Numbered from the stretch's first letter, positions 37,259 to 50,570 are shown. The stretch is 64,000 nucleotides of DNA from Phragmites australis (GCF_958298935.1 NC_084936.1:689501-753500); one strand, 5' to 3'. Notes: generated by a model not told the origin, from the letters alone. Numbers and translations are program-made.

Positions 37259-37786
37259 GGTAACTACCATATCTGGATATCCCAGTGTTTTCAGTTATTC
37301 TCGGGACATATCTCTATCTCCGGGAAGGAGATCCCTGGATGAATCGAAACTGCTCGTATGGAAACAGTATATCTCGTAAACAGATAAGTTTATCTCCAAG
37401 AATGGAAAGGAAGACTCCAGAGGACGTATGATGCTCCCTTATATATACAGAGCTTGGGGATCCTATGGAAGAGAGGTCATTAGAAGTCAAGACACAAGCT
37501 ATCGCATGCCTGCAGAAGCTCTGCATCCATCAAGCCTTTCGCAGCTAGATCTTCTTCGACTACATTAGAAGTCGCTCGACTAGGTTAGATCTATCTAAGC
37601 TAACCACGTGTCCCCTTTAACAGTCCCAGATATCAATACAAGATAAATAGGACTTAGAGCTAGTATCCTAAGGGAGACCCACACCTGTATAAAAATCATT
37701 TTGTGTGTTCCTTTGATTCGTCTACTCAAAGCACCATCCATCTTTTCTGCAAGTTCATAAGATCGACGGTTCATCAATCGTTGATA
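37259..37786 (+). mobile_element. 3' LTR of the decayed Ty3/gypsy element
   Basis: Collinear with the 5' LTR at 32640-34113 once the hAT insertion is removed. Shared stretches include taggttagatctatctaagct and aatcgttgata at the end. It is joined directly to reverse-transcriptase sequence, so an internal deletion reaches into or up to the LTR. Confidence 0.75.
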
Positions 37787-37789
37787 GGA

Positions 37790-38570
37790 GTTCATTCTAT
37801 GAAGTTGTAGGTTGACTATTTCCATAAAGTTTATTTTTCAATTGTTGAAGCTCGACGTCAAATGCTTGAAGAGTTTCATATTCCTTTGCCTTCAGATTTC
37901 CCATGACACAATCATGAAGATTTCCAAAAAGAAAGAATACTGTTAGGTGTTCTTAGCTTCATGTAGCATGCTGAAGAAATCTCTCGAATGATCACAAGAA
38001 AAGCCTATAGAAGACCAATACCGTGTATTGAAGGAGCATCTGAAAAATAAGTGAAACATAGTTTCTTCCTCGTCTTGGTTGCAGAGAACACAATTGTAAT
38101 CATTGCCTTCAATTCTCATATTTTTCCTTCTTAAAAGGTTTTTGGAATTGAGTTTGTCTTTGAAACACAGCCACATGAAGACTTTTAATTTCTTAGAGCA
38201 TTTAGACTTTCAGATCCAGAGAATCGGGGCCGCAGGTGAAATAGATTTGTATGGCAGAGCATAGAACTTTTGTGAATGATAATTAGAGTTTCCCCAGCAA
38301 TAAACCCAAGCGTCCCGGTGATTGCTGTTTTGAATAGAGGCTATTTTCTCCTGTAAGACGTGAAGCTCCTCAAATGCCCGAATGGATAACGGTGTATGAA
38401 AGTGTAACTGTGCTGTGTTTGTCTTCCCTGATTTGAGCAATGGAGATGTTTCTGTGCTTGGCATAGGAATACAGTCTGGAAAGTTACACTTTTAGATAAT
38501 TTCCATTCCAAATATCATGCTAGATAAGGATGGTGGATTGAGACAGGTATCAATGTACCCCGGTTAATTT
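37790..38570 (-). pseudogene. LINE reverse-transcriptase C-terminal fragment
   Basis: On the minus strand, pieces in different frames form the end of a plant LINE ORF2. At 38176-37943 there is the zinc-binding module MWLCFKDKLNSKNLL followed by CVLCNQDEEETMFHLFFRC. Upstream, at about 38300-38210, is FYALPYKSIS-type sequence. Downstream is a W-E-I-x-RQRN-like stretch. Stops and frame changes show it is decayed. Confidence 0.85.
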
Positions 38571-39763
38571 TTTCAAGAAACAAATTGAGCTAAATATTTT
38601 TTCCAACAAAAAAATAATTGAGGTAGCTAGCTGCTCTCCGAGTCTCTTAGTATGAATACGCAGCAGTGCTAGTGGGCGTCAGTTTCAGGAAAAGCTATGT
38701 ATGCAGTAGCATTCTATCTAGAGCCTTGCTGCCAGCCAGACAGCTAAAAGGCAAGCAAGCTTCCTAGTGACCTACCTGTCTTCATTCTGCAACCGATTGA
38801 AATTAAACTTGGCGTCCCGGAAAACGCGCGGGAGATCTGCCATCCATAATCCATATGCGATAAGTCAGCCAGTTCCCACGTGGCCTGAGCTGAGATTTAT
38901 CTGAACGAAATGAAGCCGTACGTCGTGGTACGCGTTGACGATGTCGATCACGCTGCTGCCTTGCCGCGTCCGCGTACGCATGCATGCTGTTCATATGGTA
39001 TGGATGGAGTCAGTCCAAGGAAGATGAACAAATAACTAACTCAATTCATTATTACTTGACCATGCATATGCATTGGCATTGCGCCACAAGTCTGAACTCT
39101 GACATCAGAGCTGCCAGTACGTACTTGTTCAACTGATGTCGTCAGAGCTAGCCTACTCTGATCGAGCAAGCTGCAAGCATGCGTGTACATTACTTGATGT
39201 ACTGGCCAGATAAAAAATTCTCATGTCTTGAAATTAACTTGCACCTCCGGTTAGTTCATTATGCCTGATTCATTCAGTAGTGGCGAATTAATGAACACTG
39301 AGAAAAATAATTAAGAATATAATTAACAGGGTCAACACTTCCATAGTAACCGTGACTGAGTCCTGACCTGCACCTAGCTTGTTGCCAACTGCATGCAAGT
39401 TGCATGGTTCAGAGCTGAGATAAGTAAGAACATGCAACAAATTCTAGGCTGCAGATTGCACCGGGAAAGAACCGTGAAACGATCCAAGCATCCGCGCGAC
39501 AAGGACAGAAGGAAGACGACTGCGCCGACTGGATCCATCGAGGTGGCGTAGAGTTCAGACATCGATCCTAATCAATAGATGCTTTGCAATTTGCATGGTA
39601 AAGTCATTCCAATCAATATCCAACAACAGGTATAAGAAGAAGCTCAGAAGCAGCAGATGCTGCAGCAGCTTTCGCATCGAATTCTGCAATCCATTTGTGC
39701 TGAAAAGGTATATGACACGAGTTCAATTAGTTACAGCACATAAAACACTGAAACTGACATTTC

Positions 39764-39837
39764 AAGATGCTGTATCATAGATAGGTGGGCGCTTTGCCCT
39801 CCGTTGATTTGTCGGGACAAAAAAGATGCTGTATCAT
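39764..39837. mobile_element. 44-bp retroposon-tail insertion with 15-bp target duplication
   Basis: The exact 15-mer aagatgctgtatcat occurs at 39764-39778 and 39823-39837. Between them is a 44-bp GC-richer insert ending in gggacaaaa, a short A-tailed sequence such as a severely 5'-truncated LINE or SINE would leave. Confidence 0.7.
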
Positions 39838-40669
39838 GCCTGTGGTACCATACTGAATTGTCAACAAGCTAAGGTGTACTTCGATTTCTCCTAAATCTCA
39901 TCTCTCTGAATTGCAGCACAAAAGTATTGTTTCCTCAGGAAAAATGAAAAGTTTTTTCCATTTATTCAGCACCGAGATCCCATGCATGTTTGTCCGAATA
40001 TTTCTTAAACAGAAAGAAATCACCATAATAACAACACAACTTCCTCATGGGAAACAAGACTTTGTTGCTTCAGATATATTATGGGGTGAGGTGATAAATA
40101 AATCTCTCTCTCTAGTTTTTTTTCTTTTTCTCGAGAGGAACATCTCTCTCTAGTTAGGTGACCGCCAAGTCCCTGGTTTTTGTCCCGGCAGCTTGTTTGC
40201 GAAGCCTCCACGACAATCAGTGGTACGTAGCTGCAAATGTCATATGAATTCTGACCGTGAGCTCATGCAACAGTTAACGGCGATCGGCTAACCACACAGC
40301 AAACTTACCAAAGCTAATGTAAGCTTCTGAAAAGCAGCTCTGAACCTCTGACAGATCATGCCTTTCTACACAGGTGAAGTTACTGAAAGCTCTCCGTGAT
40401 TTGCATTTCTTCTCAGAAAGGAATTCTTTAACCTGCTGTCGGATGCCTCCCTTTCTGATGTGAATGAAGATCATGACAAGATTTGACGGCTGGGGGAAAG
40501 AAAGTTAAGCAATGTGTCGATCAAGTTTTCGTCGTGTCAACTCTGCAAACACACACACACGATCTCTACCAAACCAGTAGAATGATCATGAATGATAAAG
40601 AAGGCTGTCGAGAACATGCGATGCTTTGTTTCGCTTATCATCCAAGGGAAAACAAAGGGAACTACAGCT

Positions 40670-40785
40670 CTAGAAAATGTGCAGTACAACAACATTAAAA
40701 GAGAAAATGTGTAGTACAACAACATTATAAGATGGCGACGTTAAAAGAAAATGTGCAGTACAACAATATTAGAAGAGAAACTAAC
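40670..40785 (+). repeat. Short tandem array, three units of about 33-40 bp
   Basis: Three near copies of gaaaatgtgcagtacaacaa followed by a variable cattaaaaga spacer. Confidence 0.85.
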
Positions 40786-42461
40786 AGCAACATTACAATC
40801 TGAATGAAACTAAACTGTCGCGACCAATCTGGAGAAGATAGCGAAAATTCAGTTACCGAGTGACCTGCGAAAAGGGGCGTCGGTGGCGTAAGACGATAGA
40901 GAAATTAAAGAGAAGGTTTCAACATGATTTTCCAGGTTATTAAGAGGGCCACATCTCAAGGGTAGGTAATAGCCTTGCCTCAAAAGAAAAAAGGGCTAAG
41001 GTTTCGTAGTAGCCGGCTTGTGGAAGCATTGTACTAATTCTAGATTTCTTGCAGCGTTTGCAAGCAGAGACATTAAGTTTGATAGCTAGTGGCTAGAAAT
41101 ATAAGCCAAACCAAGGGAAATGCTGACAATGGTTAGTTCTTAGCTCATTGCACCTTTGACCACTTCATGTTCCAACTTCTACTAATCCTTACGTACTTAT
41201 GTATCTATGACAAGGAATCGAAGTTTATTGTCAACCTACTTAGCTATTGGTATCAAGTCAATTGCAGGGTTTTTTTGTCAACTGAATGTGAGTTGAGGTA
41301 TGAGAGTACTGAAAATAAAAAGAAGGATCTTTCAGAAACGTGTGTGAGTGTGCAGTTTTGCAGGTCGTGCTGGTGCAAAGCTTTCCTCTTTTCACGGGCT
41401 CTGGAATTGACCATCCAACTCCTCAACCTTTCACGGGGATCATGTGACAAATTTAGACAAGAACAACACTTTTTTCTTCGATTCGCAGCGTCATCAATTT
41501 TATGGAAGAGCTGGCTTGGCTGCATCACGGCGACGCGTTGCACGTGTGACAATTAACTTTTAGATGTTGCCTGCTAGTGATCAAGCTCAGGAATGGCAAG
41601 ATTTGGCTACTACGAGTAAACTGCAAGTTGTTTGTTTGACAATAGTGTAGATTGGCTACAGGTTATTGTCTTCTAGATGTCAGAGAAACACACTGAAGAC
41701 TTGAGAGCAAGTGGCCAAGAAGAAACAAAGGGGAAGGTAATTATCCTACAAGTAAACAGGATGACAAACACTGGTGGATTCGATTCTCCATTTCCAAAAT
41801 TGTGGGGTTGACAAAGTGGCAACGACGGCATCATCAGCTCCGCTCAGAAACAGAAGCAATTCAGGAGAAGCAGCAGGAGCAGAAACGCTCCAGGGATGAC
41901 GGCATTTCTAGAAAATTTGGGCATCGAGATGCACAAATTTCATACATGTTTATGTGGCAATTTGTTTGAATCAGTGAGAGTTGCAAGAACACAACCGTGT
42001 CAGCAGCTGGTGCTTTTTCCAGAATTCGGTGCCTTCATGTTCAAGTGACATCCCAAGTCCAGTATGATGAATGTTCAGACTTCAAGATTCAGGTCAAGAA
42101 TTTCAACTGCAACAAGTCTCTAGTTCAGTATACACGGCCACGGCACTGTGTGTCGTCCCTTTCCTGACTTCAATTTCTTTCAACTAATTACAGTTAAAAA
42201 TAAAAATAAATAAGCATTCAAAGGATGGGAATTCAGACAGTGGAAGATGGCTTGGAAAAGTGGAGCATGCACATTGTACAACACAAGCGGAGGAAACCAG
42301 TAGGCAGTTAGCATACAGAACGTCACAAACATGAGGGGGAAATAATGTTGATATATCTGTGTGATTTCTAGTTTCGACAAGCATAGAGAGTACGTCTGGC
42401 GATAAGCACCAGACACGGCAATGTGTGATAAGCTCACGAGCTAACAAAGTAACACACTTAT

Positions 42462-45400
42462 TTATTCCTCGTCATCCAATGTGTCTGCAGAGCCACCCTT
42501 GGGATGCAAATGCTTCTCCCTCCTCTGGAAATCGGTCAGGCCTTTGCCGCTCCCAGTGACACCCACCTTACCTCGGTGATCATCTGGTGACTTGAAGATG
42601 CTCTCCTTTTTGCGACCGGAAAAGAACCCAACCTGAAAGGGAAATCCAAAATTCAGCCCATTCTGTCAAATGAAAAGGGAGTACAGTTCTGGATTAGTGG
42701 TATGGTGCTCTGCTGCACCATGCTGAGAATATGCTGGTACCTTGGGATTCAGACTCGTAACTTAATTGATGAGTGCCTAGCCAAGTTAAGAGAAGGTGGG
42801 GGCAGGGATGGTACCTTTTTAGTTTTCCCTTTGGTTGTTTGAAACTGCTGCCATGCATTCTGCCGCTTGTTTTGTGCAAATTCAAGTTGCTCAAAGCGGG
42901 CTTTTGATTTGAAAGCATGTATTTTCTTACGTTTCGCAGCTTTCTGCAAAGTGCAAACACAGAGATTAGTCAGAACACATTACCCAACAAGATGTAGATT
43001 AAAACAGAAGTGCAAAGCACATTGTTTGTATAAATTGCATGATCAGAAGAACGCTGAATGGTTGACTGCAATTGTAAATATGCTCAGAGAAAAAAGTGAA
43101 TTCACTTACAACATCCTCAGGATCATTTGGATCAATACGAAGTTTGGTAGGCAAGCTACGCGTCTGAAAATCAGATGTTGCTGCTTGTTCAATTTTCCTT
43201 TTTAATGCCATTTTCGTAGCTTCAGCTTCCTTTTCAGCTTGTAGCAAAGTATCAGCCGCTTCCTCCTCAAGCAGCCTAACATTATCTGGGTCCACCTATT
43301 ATAAGGCAGCGGAATCAACAGTTTGAACCAACAATATACTACCAGAAGTCAAGAAAAATACATGAATTCTGAAAGGGTAGCAATTTTATAAAACAAAAGA
43401 TAAGACAGGGTGAAGATAAAACTAGAATGCCATAAGAAACGCCTTTAGCTAGAATGACGCATGTTCACAGGACAACTACAATCACTCATATATTTTAGAG
43501 ACAAACTTCGGGGTGACTATATATATTGGCCATTTGAAAAATATGAGAAATCACTCCATCTCATGAGTAATATGAGAAACCATTAAGTTTTCTGCTAGTG
43601 AAAAAGTAGCATACCTCTTCCTTATTTCCCCACTCGTCATAGGCTACATAATATCCATTTGGTGTCAAAGCTTCAACTGTTGCAGTATACCTGGCAATTC
43701 AGCTAATCAAACATGTTGCAATGGAGCAATGTACAAAACATAAACAAAAGATCATATTTTGCAAACGAGAGATAGGTATATCAAAGAAACTTACCACTCT
43801 CCATCTTCACTCCACACAGCTTGCACTCTAGTCCCAACCTCAAACTTATGGGAAAGCGAAAGGTCGTCCAGTCCCTACCACAAGACTGAATATGTTAGTG
43901 AAACACTTAGAAAGATAACAAGTCCGATTATTTCAAAACGAGTAATTCATCAGCATGTTCTGCTCATGTGCGGAATAATTGACATGTATTTGTCTTATGC
44001 AGCTAACAACAGTAAAGTTCAGCATTGCTGCCTGCAACAAGAAACTAGAGCCTTGTAATGAAGAATAAAACTACCTCTGACTGCAGTCCAGCCGAATAAT
44101 TTGGTAGTGATAGACCTGCATCATTCTGGGCACTCTCACTTTGCTTTGCAGTTGTCAAAAGCTCTTCAGTTAACGTAATAACCTGCAGTGGTCACAGAAA
44201 ATTAAATTCAGCATCATAAACATAATCAACCTCCCAGTATTATTACATATGCCCATATTTTGAGATCCAACTTAGAACAGCAGCATCGACACCCAAAATC
44301 GGGAGGAGGTACCCTAGCATGAGACACAAACCTGCAATCAATCAAGATAAAGGGTAATGGACAACTTTGAAGCCATGAAACTTTGTACATAGTGTTCACT
44401 ACTATTAATATGGTTGCTCAGACCCTACCATTGTTATAATCAACCTTCTCACCTTTCAACATTACAACAAAATCTAAATTCCCCAAAAATAAATCCTCTG
44501 TTGCAAGCTGCCTTTTCATGCTACCTTGCTGGGCATGGCTCCTTGTAACAAAGAAGAGAAAGGGAATCGATAGCAACAGGCACCAAAATCAGAGAAATCA
44601 AGCATCCTTTTCTAATAATCATTAACTTGACAGCATCGAAGCAACAGAAGCAGTATCTGACAGTTAGCTGATACAGCATGAGCACATCACAGCATAAGAT
44701 AAAACCAGCAACTTAACTCACCTCTTGGAGCTCTTTTTCCATATCAAGATATTCAGAAATTCCAGGGTCATCCTTTTTCTCCTTGATAAGTTTCCTAACC
44801 TGCAATGCATGGACATAAGACACATCCCAAAGTACATAGAGTCATGAATTGAATTGCTATAATATGAATAACAAGAAATGGTCCACAGTAAAATTAATTT
44901 GGTAAAGAAAAAGAGGTAAGTAGCTTGAAACTGCAGTGAGAAATAGGGATGCTGATCTGCACTAGCGCAAACTTCATCACTGATCGGATATCAACAATTC
45001 CATTCGCAAAGTGTGATGCTGCCATAGCGTATCCTTGGTAGTTTCCAGAGTATTTTTTGCACAATTTGACCCTTCTAAAAAACTTTTTCTGAAAATGGAT
45101 CCTTGCCAAAACTAGTTCTAGTTTTGACCCCTCGGGTCTGTGCCAACTGAGGGTGAACATCTCCAGGCTAGAGGTTCCACCGATTTTGGTGAGAATCATG
45201 CCGATGCAGCTAAGTCCTAGCTCCGTGTCAACACCACTGGGGTGAGGTCCATTGGTGCTGAGATGTTCACCCTCATGGCCCACAAGGCTGGCATTCATTT
45301 TCAGAAATAGTTTAGAAAGGGTCAAATTGTGCAAAAAAAATATACGTTTCAGGAGAACAAAATGGTGCAATGCAGTTGCTTGACAAATATCTGATCATTT

Positions 45401-46498
45401 CTTAAGCTAAATCAACTGAAAATATAAGTAGTAGTCGTTCTTGATAGTCAGTAGAGTAGGCAGCTATTTTGTTCGGTCTCAGTTTCCTCTAGATGTTTGC
45501 TAGTTTACCTCAGTAGGAAGATTTTGTAGTGAATGTTTATCAGTTTTAATATGAAAGCTGGGAGGGGGGTTTCCTCTCCTGTCTCAAAAAGAAAAAATTC
45601 AACAAAGTCAAAAATAAGAATGAGATGGCAGACAAAGGATTCAAAAAAGAGCAAGCATGTTTTATGTTCTAATGTTAAATACTGAGCGCAACAACAAAGA
45701 CTCAAGTTTAAAATGCATATCACGAAGTCTCTAACTAGACCACGATACACATTCCGCGTGCCATTAACCATATTAACACATGCTTTGATTGGTGAAACAT
45801 ATAGGCATAAACACGATGCCTTCTTCACCAAATAAAGCACATGTAAATTGTAATGCATCAAAGGTCCAGTGAATCTTTCAGTCACCTAACTAGTATTGAT
45901 ACTTCACAAGAACTATTATATAATCCATGCCATCACGGCAATCAAACTGCATCACGTGTATACTGAATGACCTCCAGTTGCAACCACATTTTTCTAGTGT
46001 GGAGCTGCGCAAGATATACAGCAGTGATGCAGTCGAATTAATCCCCTAACCTGTATGGACAGATGGGAAGCAAAAAATTGAACGTATATGCTGCTAACTC
46101 TAAAGGTAGGCTAAGCATGATCTTACAAAACCATAAAAGATACAAAATAACTCTAACGTTATCAACCTTGACAATGAATTAAACCCGTTAATTAATTAAT
46201 TATCCATTAAACCCTAGAATCAGAATCCGGGCAACGTCCAACCCTAATCAGTAGCAAAACATCATCCGAAATCCAGGAAACGGCACACAACCGCACCCGA
46301 ATCCTCACTCGCGAGGACGCACCAAATCTGAGAGAGAGAGAAAATTCACCAAGCACGAGGGAAGGGAAATTGGAGGAGAGAAGGAGCCAGGCGAGATCGA
46401 GGTGAGAGAGGGGGGGAGGGGAGAGACGAGACCTCACGGAGCTGTTCCTTGTAGGTGGAGAGATTGGAGGCGAGCTCCTCCACGCTGAGGTCCTCCAT
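42462..46498 (-). CDS. SPF30: Survival-motor-neuron-related splicing factor 30 (SPF30/SMNDC1)
   Basis: A nuclear pre-mRNA splicing factor. In animals it bridges U2 and tri-snRNP assembly through its Tudor domain. Eight exons on the minus strand (46498-46433, 44799-44722, 44182-44075, 43874-43795, 43690-43615, 43295-43110, 42943-42815, 42632-42462) join in frame to 297 residues, close to the Arabidopsis length of about 300. The N terminus MEDLSVEELASNLSTYKEQL is the typical helical start. The Tudor domain is at about 95-136 (VGTRVQAVWSEDGEWYTATV, then YDEWGN). A charged helix (LLEEEAADTLLQAEKEAEAT) follows. A Lys-rich segment and the conserved VGFFSGRKKESIFKSPDD region complete the C-terminal half. 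The protein ends in acidic residues. Intron 1 is 1.6 kb and holds a MITE-like repeat. Confidence 0.95.
45053..45342. mobile_element. MITE-like long inverted repeat in SPF30 intron 1
   Basis: The left arm starts ttttttgcacaatttgaccc. The reverse complement of the right arm starts ttttttttgcacaatttgac. Both continue for about 50 bp with few differences, to ttctgaaaatg. A second inner pair (gagggtgaacatctc and its inverse) extends the palindrome. The class and the target duplication are unresolved. The minus-strand frame inside is an artefact of the repeat. Confidence 0.65.
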
Positions 46499-47393
46499 GC
46501 CTCCTCCTCCGCCGCCCTCTCTCCCTCTCTCCTCGACTCGATTCCCTTCCAGCAATTCGACTCCTCTCTCCTCCTCCTCCACCTCCTCTTCGATGGGATT
46601 TCATTTTATGGGCCGAGTTGAGTCGTCTTCCACATGGGCCGGGCCGGCTCTCAGCCCATTGGAGATCTTGGGACTACGGGAGCGATTGAGATTTGAGCCT
46701 TATGATTCATCCATCTCACGCATCAAACTCACAAACTAGTTAAAGTGACCGTGTATTACGACCAAAACAAAATTTTAAATATAATAATAAATAACGAATT
46801 TAAAATATAAAAATATGGATACTTTATGGGAGTGACGCCGAACAAATATGTCGGATGCGATGTCACAGTTCGATTTCAAATGAGATCCGAAAATAGATAA
46901 GAAGATTATCTGTTAATTTTTCTTCTAATTTTTATTTTTATTTTTATTAGTAAAACCGATCAGATATCTGTAGCCGATCACATATCCGTTAATTCGAGCC
47001 TTTGTTGGATGCCGGTTATTTGCATGAAATCTCCAAACTTTAGTTCAGATTTGAACTAAATCCTAAAATTTCTTGTCCAAATCCCCTTGTCAGGAGGGGT
47101 AAAGCTGCGCATTGCTCATTCTATGGAGACTAGAACAGCACAGAATGCTTGCATAATTGCTCATTGGACAAGTAGCTCGGCAGCCATGCACATCACAGAC
47201 TGTAAGATTTGTTCTGACTTCATATTTGATTCACAAGGTAAAAGGCAACTATCTGACAATATCTCATTCTCTATACTTGATCACAGAAGAAATGAACATT
47301 TCACCTTCCTAAATTATTATCTGACAGCTGATTTCAATTAAACCCGGCATCGCCTTTTGCAACCTATGTGCTACTCATTTCATATACATGCAG
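46499..47393. other. Spacer between SPF30 and the methylesterase gene
   Basis: The first 130 bp (pyrimidine-rich on the plus strand) are the likely leader and core promoter of SPF30. The rest is AT-rich 3' flank of the methylesterase gene. No gene recognised. Confidence 0.5.
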
Positions 47394-50300
47394 TCATGAT
47401 TTCGCGACGGCAGTTTCCTCTGCGCCTGCTTTGCCTGGGAACAGTGTCACCGGAGCCTGGATCTGTGCGATCTCGAGCAAGATCTTGTTGAGGGATTGCG
47501 GCTTCGAGAAGAAGGGGCAGTGGTCGCCGCCCTTTATCTTGAAGATGCCATCAGGTGGGTTCTCGCGGACCAGCTTCTCTTGGGCATCAGGCGAGAGCAT
47601 ATGGTCGTCAAGCGTCTGGATGAAGTAGCGGCGGACAGTGCCGTAGTTTTCAGGGGTAAGGGAGAGCTTCTCCATGATTGGGGCTAGAGGGATGGGCCGC
47701 ATCGATACAGCGGCTAATGCCATATCCTACAATTTAGCGTGTGCAAACTTGTTAGCAAGTCCACCGAAAATAGAAACTGGAATGGAAGTGAATACAGCAC
47801 CCTTTCAACTGGCTACACAATATTAATTTTTGGGGTAAATTATACAATAGTAGAACACAACGTACCTTGGAAGGAGTTTGGTTGAAATAGAGCCCCTTGA
47901 TCTGCTGTTTATCAAACATGAGACCAGTAGGAGGCTTGTCCTTTCCATTTCCATAATGTAAAAACTGCGATTCTTGCAAGAAAACATCTGCTGAACGAAG
48001 CTGTCAAATGCAGGTTAACGTGAGTTTACATTCGATATGCACATGGGAGTGCAAACATATAAAGAGAGAACACATACTTCCTCTGAGAACACGTCAAAGG
48101 GCCGCTGGCCATCCTTTACCATGGTAGCAGTAAGAAATACAGCCTTTGATATCTTTTTGGGGCAGCGTTCTAATGCATATGACACGCTTGCACCTCCACA
48201 ACTATGGCCGACCAGAATAACCTGCATTAGTGTATGAACACAGGGCTCAGAGACATGATTTTTTTTTTTTTTGGTCCAAAAAATTATATACATAAAAACA
48301 GCAGATGTAATAGTCACCTTCTCATTCTCAGGAAGTTTTTCAAGGTAATCGATTAATGGCTTGGAGTAATCTGCTAATGTAGCTATGCTGTTTGTATCAG
48401 TATGGTCTATGCCAGAACCTGTGAGGTCTAAGGCAACAGGATCAAGACCAGCTTCCTCCAAGTGAGAGATGGTCTTGTACCAACACCAAGCACCAAATCC
48501 TTCTCCATGAACAAGGACAATTTTCTTTGTTTCCAAGTTCTCCAGAACAATTTGGGCCTGAAAGCATATACCGGCAGTACCATTAAAAAGACTCTTTTTT
48601 GGGTAACCACAAAACATATGTGTGTATGAGAATGTGGGACCTTTTCTTAATTTGAATGCTGACAAAGTGACAAGACTAAGGACAAAGAAATAAAGTATGG
48701 TTCCCTCCTTGTTGCTATTTAAAGGTTGGTACCAACAGAAACCAAAAAAGTTGGCCAATGACAAATAGTTCAAGTCTAATGCTACTAAAACAAGAAAATA
48801 GTAAGCACTGTCATAGATGAGAGAAGAATATTCGAAAGGGGGATATGGTGTCGAACTAATGACGCTGCTGTTGAGGTGCTAGCATTGTCTTGTAGTCCTG
48901 ATGGTATATAGGCTTCCACATGAAAATGTATCCCTGTCTTGTACTTATGTATGAATCAACAGTTGTAGACAAAGATAACTTTCGACATATAGTGGTATAG
49001 AACCATAGACAATAATCTATAGGATACAAAATAATTCACAACGTTTAGATGATTAACAAGTGCATGAATGTTAGAATCTTTTTATTTATGCTTTAGAAGT
49101 TTAGATGAAAAGCATGTGAAGTAAAAGACAAAACTAAGACATGTCTAGCATATCAAGATAGCCGGAGTTGAAAGGAAACTGAAACTATCTAAAGTGAAAA
49201 CTACCACAGAAAGAAACAGCATGACATTGCTAAGGCTAACAATTTTTTCATTATAGCTCTCTTTCAGAATAACATTATAACAGGGTGACACCCAGCCCCA
49301 TTTTATTAAAAAAATGAGACAAAGTTCCATGTTGTAGCACAGAGTAGTATTAAGTCTATCGCTTACAATCCATAGCCTGACATCACAAAACATAAACAAA
49401 TACATCCCCTCATATTCATTTCATTTTTGAAGTAAGTATGTAAAGAAAACATGAAACATTAACTAGAACCATATATTATTAGTCACTGAGAAGCAGCAAG
49501 CGAGCACGCAGACCTCAGTTTCCGTTTAGTGAGGTATAGTTTCACCAACAGAACTACTGCTGAGTTCTAACATAACTAAGAATCTGGAAGCCAATATTCA
49601 ACTATTAACAGGAACTATTAACAGGAACTCCAAATGATTATAAACTAAAACTTTACCTAACCAATGAAGCTACGAAGAAAAAATTCAAAAGGTTAGGACA
49701 GTTTCCATGTACAAAAGAAGACAAACTCTTCAACAAACGAAAACGTACAGCATAGGCAAATAGTTGAACTCACCCAATCACAAGCAATCCAACTAACAAC
49801 CAAATTTAAGTCAATAGTTCAACATAGAGCAGTTAGATATGAATCAATACGTCCAGGCCAGTCGTGTCACGGTCCAAATGCCACTGACCATGCAAGAAAC
49901 CTTAGCGATCCAGCGGTAACAGCAATATGCTATATTAAGAACAGAATGCTACCGACCAAACACCTCAATCAAGAAAAACCTATGACAAGATGCTACCGTA
50001 ACAATCACTAGGAATTATCCAGCAAGAATTCTTACCAATCAAAAACTAAGGCACTACACCTAAGCGCACATTGCAAATGACCATACTATGAGTTACAGAA
50101 GTTTCGCAGCACAAAAATGTACAATTGTAATGGTAGCATTAACAATGAAAACTTTTTGATTCTAAGATCGGATTTGCTATGCAAGAACACAACGCAAGGT
50201 TGAATCAAACAAGGAAGCATGTGAACATTGGAGCTGAAAGAGGGGGGGGGGGGGTAGGTAGGAGCCTTACGGTCTTGGCATTCGTGACAGAATCCGGCAG

Positions 50301-50570
50301 GTCGCCGCGGCGGCGGGAGCTGGTGGAGCCAGGCCCCATGCGGCGGGACAGGGAGGCTCCGGCGTCGATGCGGCGCGACATGGAGCCGCCGGCGTCGAGG
50401 TGCTGGTGGATGGCCATGGCCAGCGCCTGGCGGTGCAGCAGCTCTTCCTCCGCCGGCGTCAGCTTCGGCGCGCCGCGCGCCGACCGCGCGCTCCCCATCC
50501 GCTTGCTGCGCGACACCGCGGCCGCGCCCCGGTGCTCCTTGTGCGGCATGCACGCGAACACGTTGCCCAT
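47394..50570 (-). CDS. Putative methylesterase, MES11-type alpha/beta hydrolase
   Basis: A member of the plant MES family, whose members hydrolyse methyl esters of salicylate, jasmonate or auxin. The substrate here cannot be read from sequence. Five exons on the minus strand (50570-50271, 48557-48318, 48221-48078, 48000-47866, 47726-47394) join to 383 residues. Residues 1-100 form a basic, Ser/Arg-rich extension found in the MES11 to MES15 group and often called a transit peptide. The hydrolase begins KKIVLVHGEGFGAWCWYKTI. The nucleophile is Ser187 in GHSCGG. Asp313 or Asp314 in QTLDD and His342 in GGDHCPFFSKP complete the triad. The start MGNVFAC could instead be N-myristoylated at Gly2. Intron 1 is 1.7 kb. 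Confidence 0.94.

Larger units (their letters stand above)
38571..42461. other. Intergenic region with small insertions and repeats
   Basis: No gene recognised in about 3.9 kb. It contains the 44-bp retroposon scar at 39764-39837 and a short tandem array at 40670-40785. The end nearest 42461 is the 3' flank of SPF30. Confidence 0.5.

Noticed and set aside
44894..45370. A 158-codon minus-strand frame in SPF30 intron 1
   Set aside because: It mostly coincides with the MITE-like inverted repeat. No splice connection to SPF30 is needed, because exons 1 and 2 join in frame without it.
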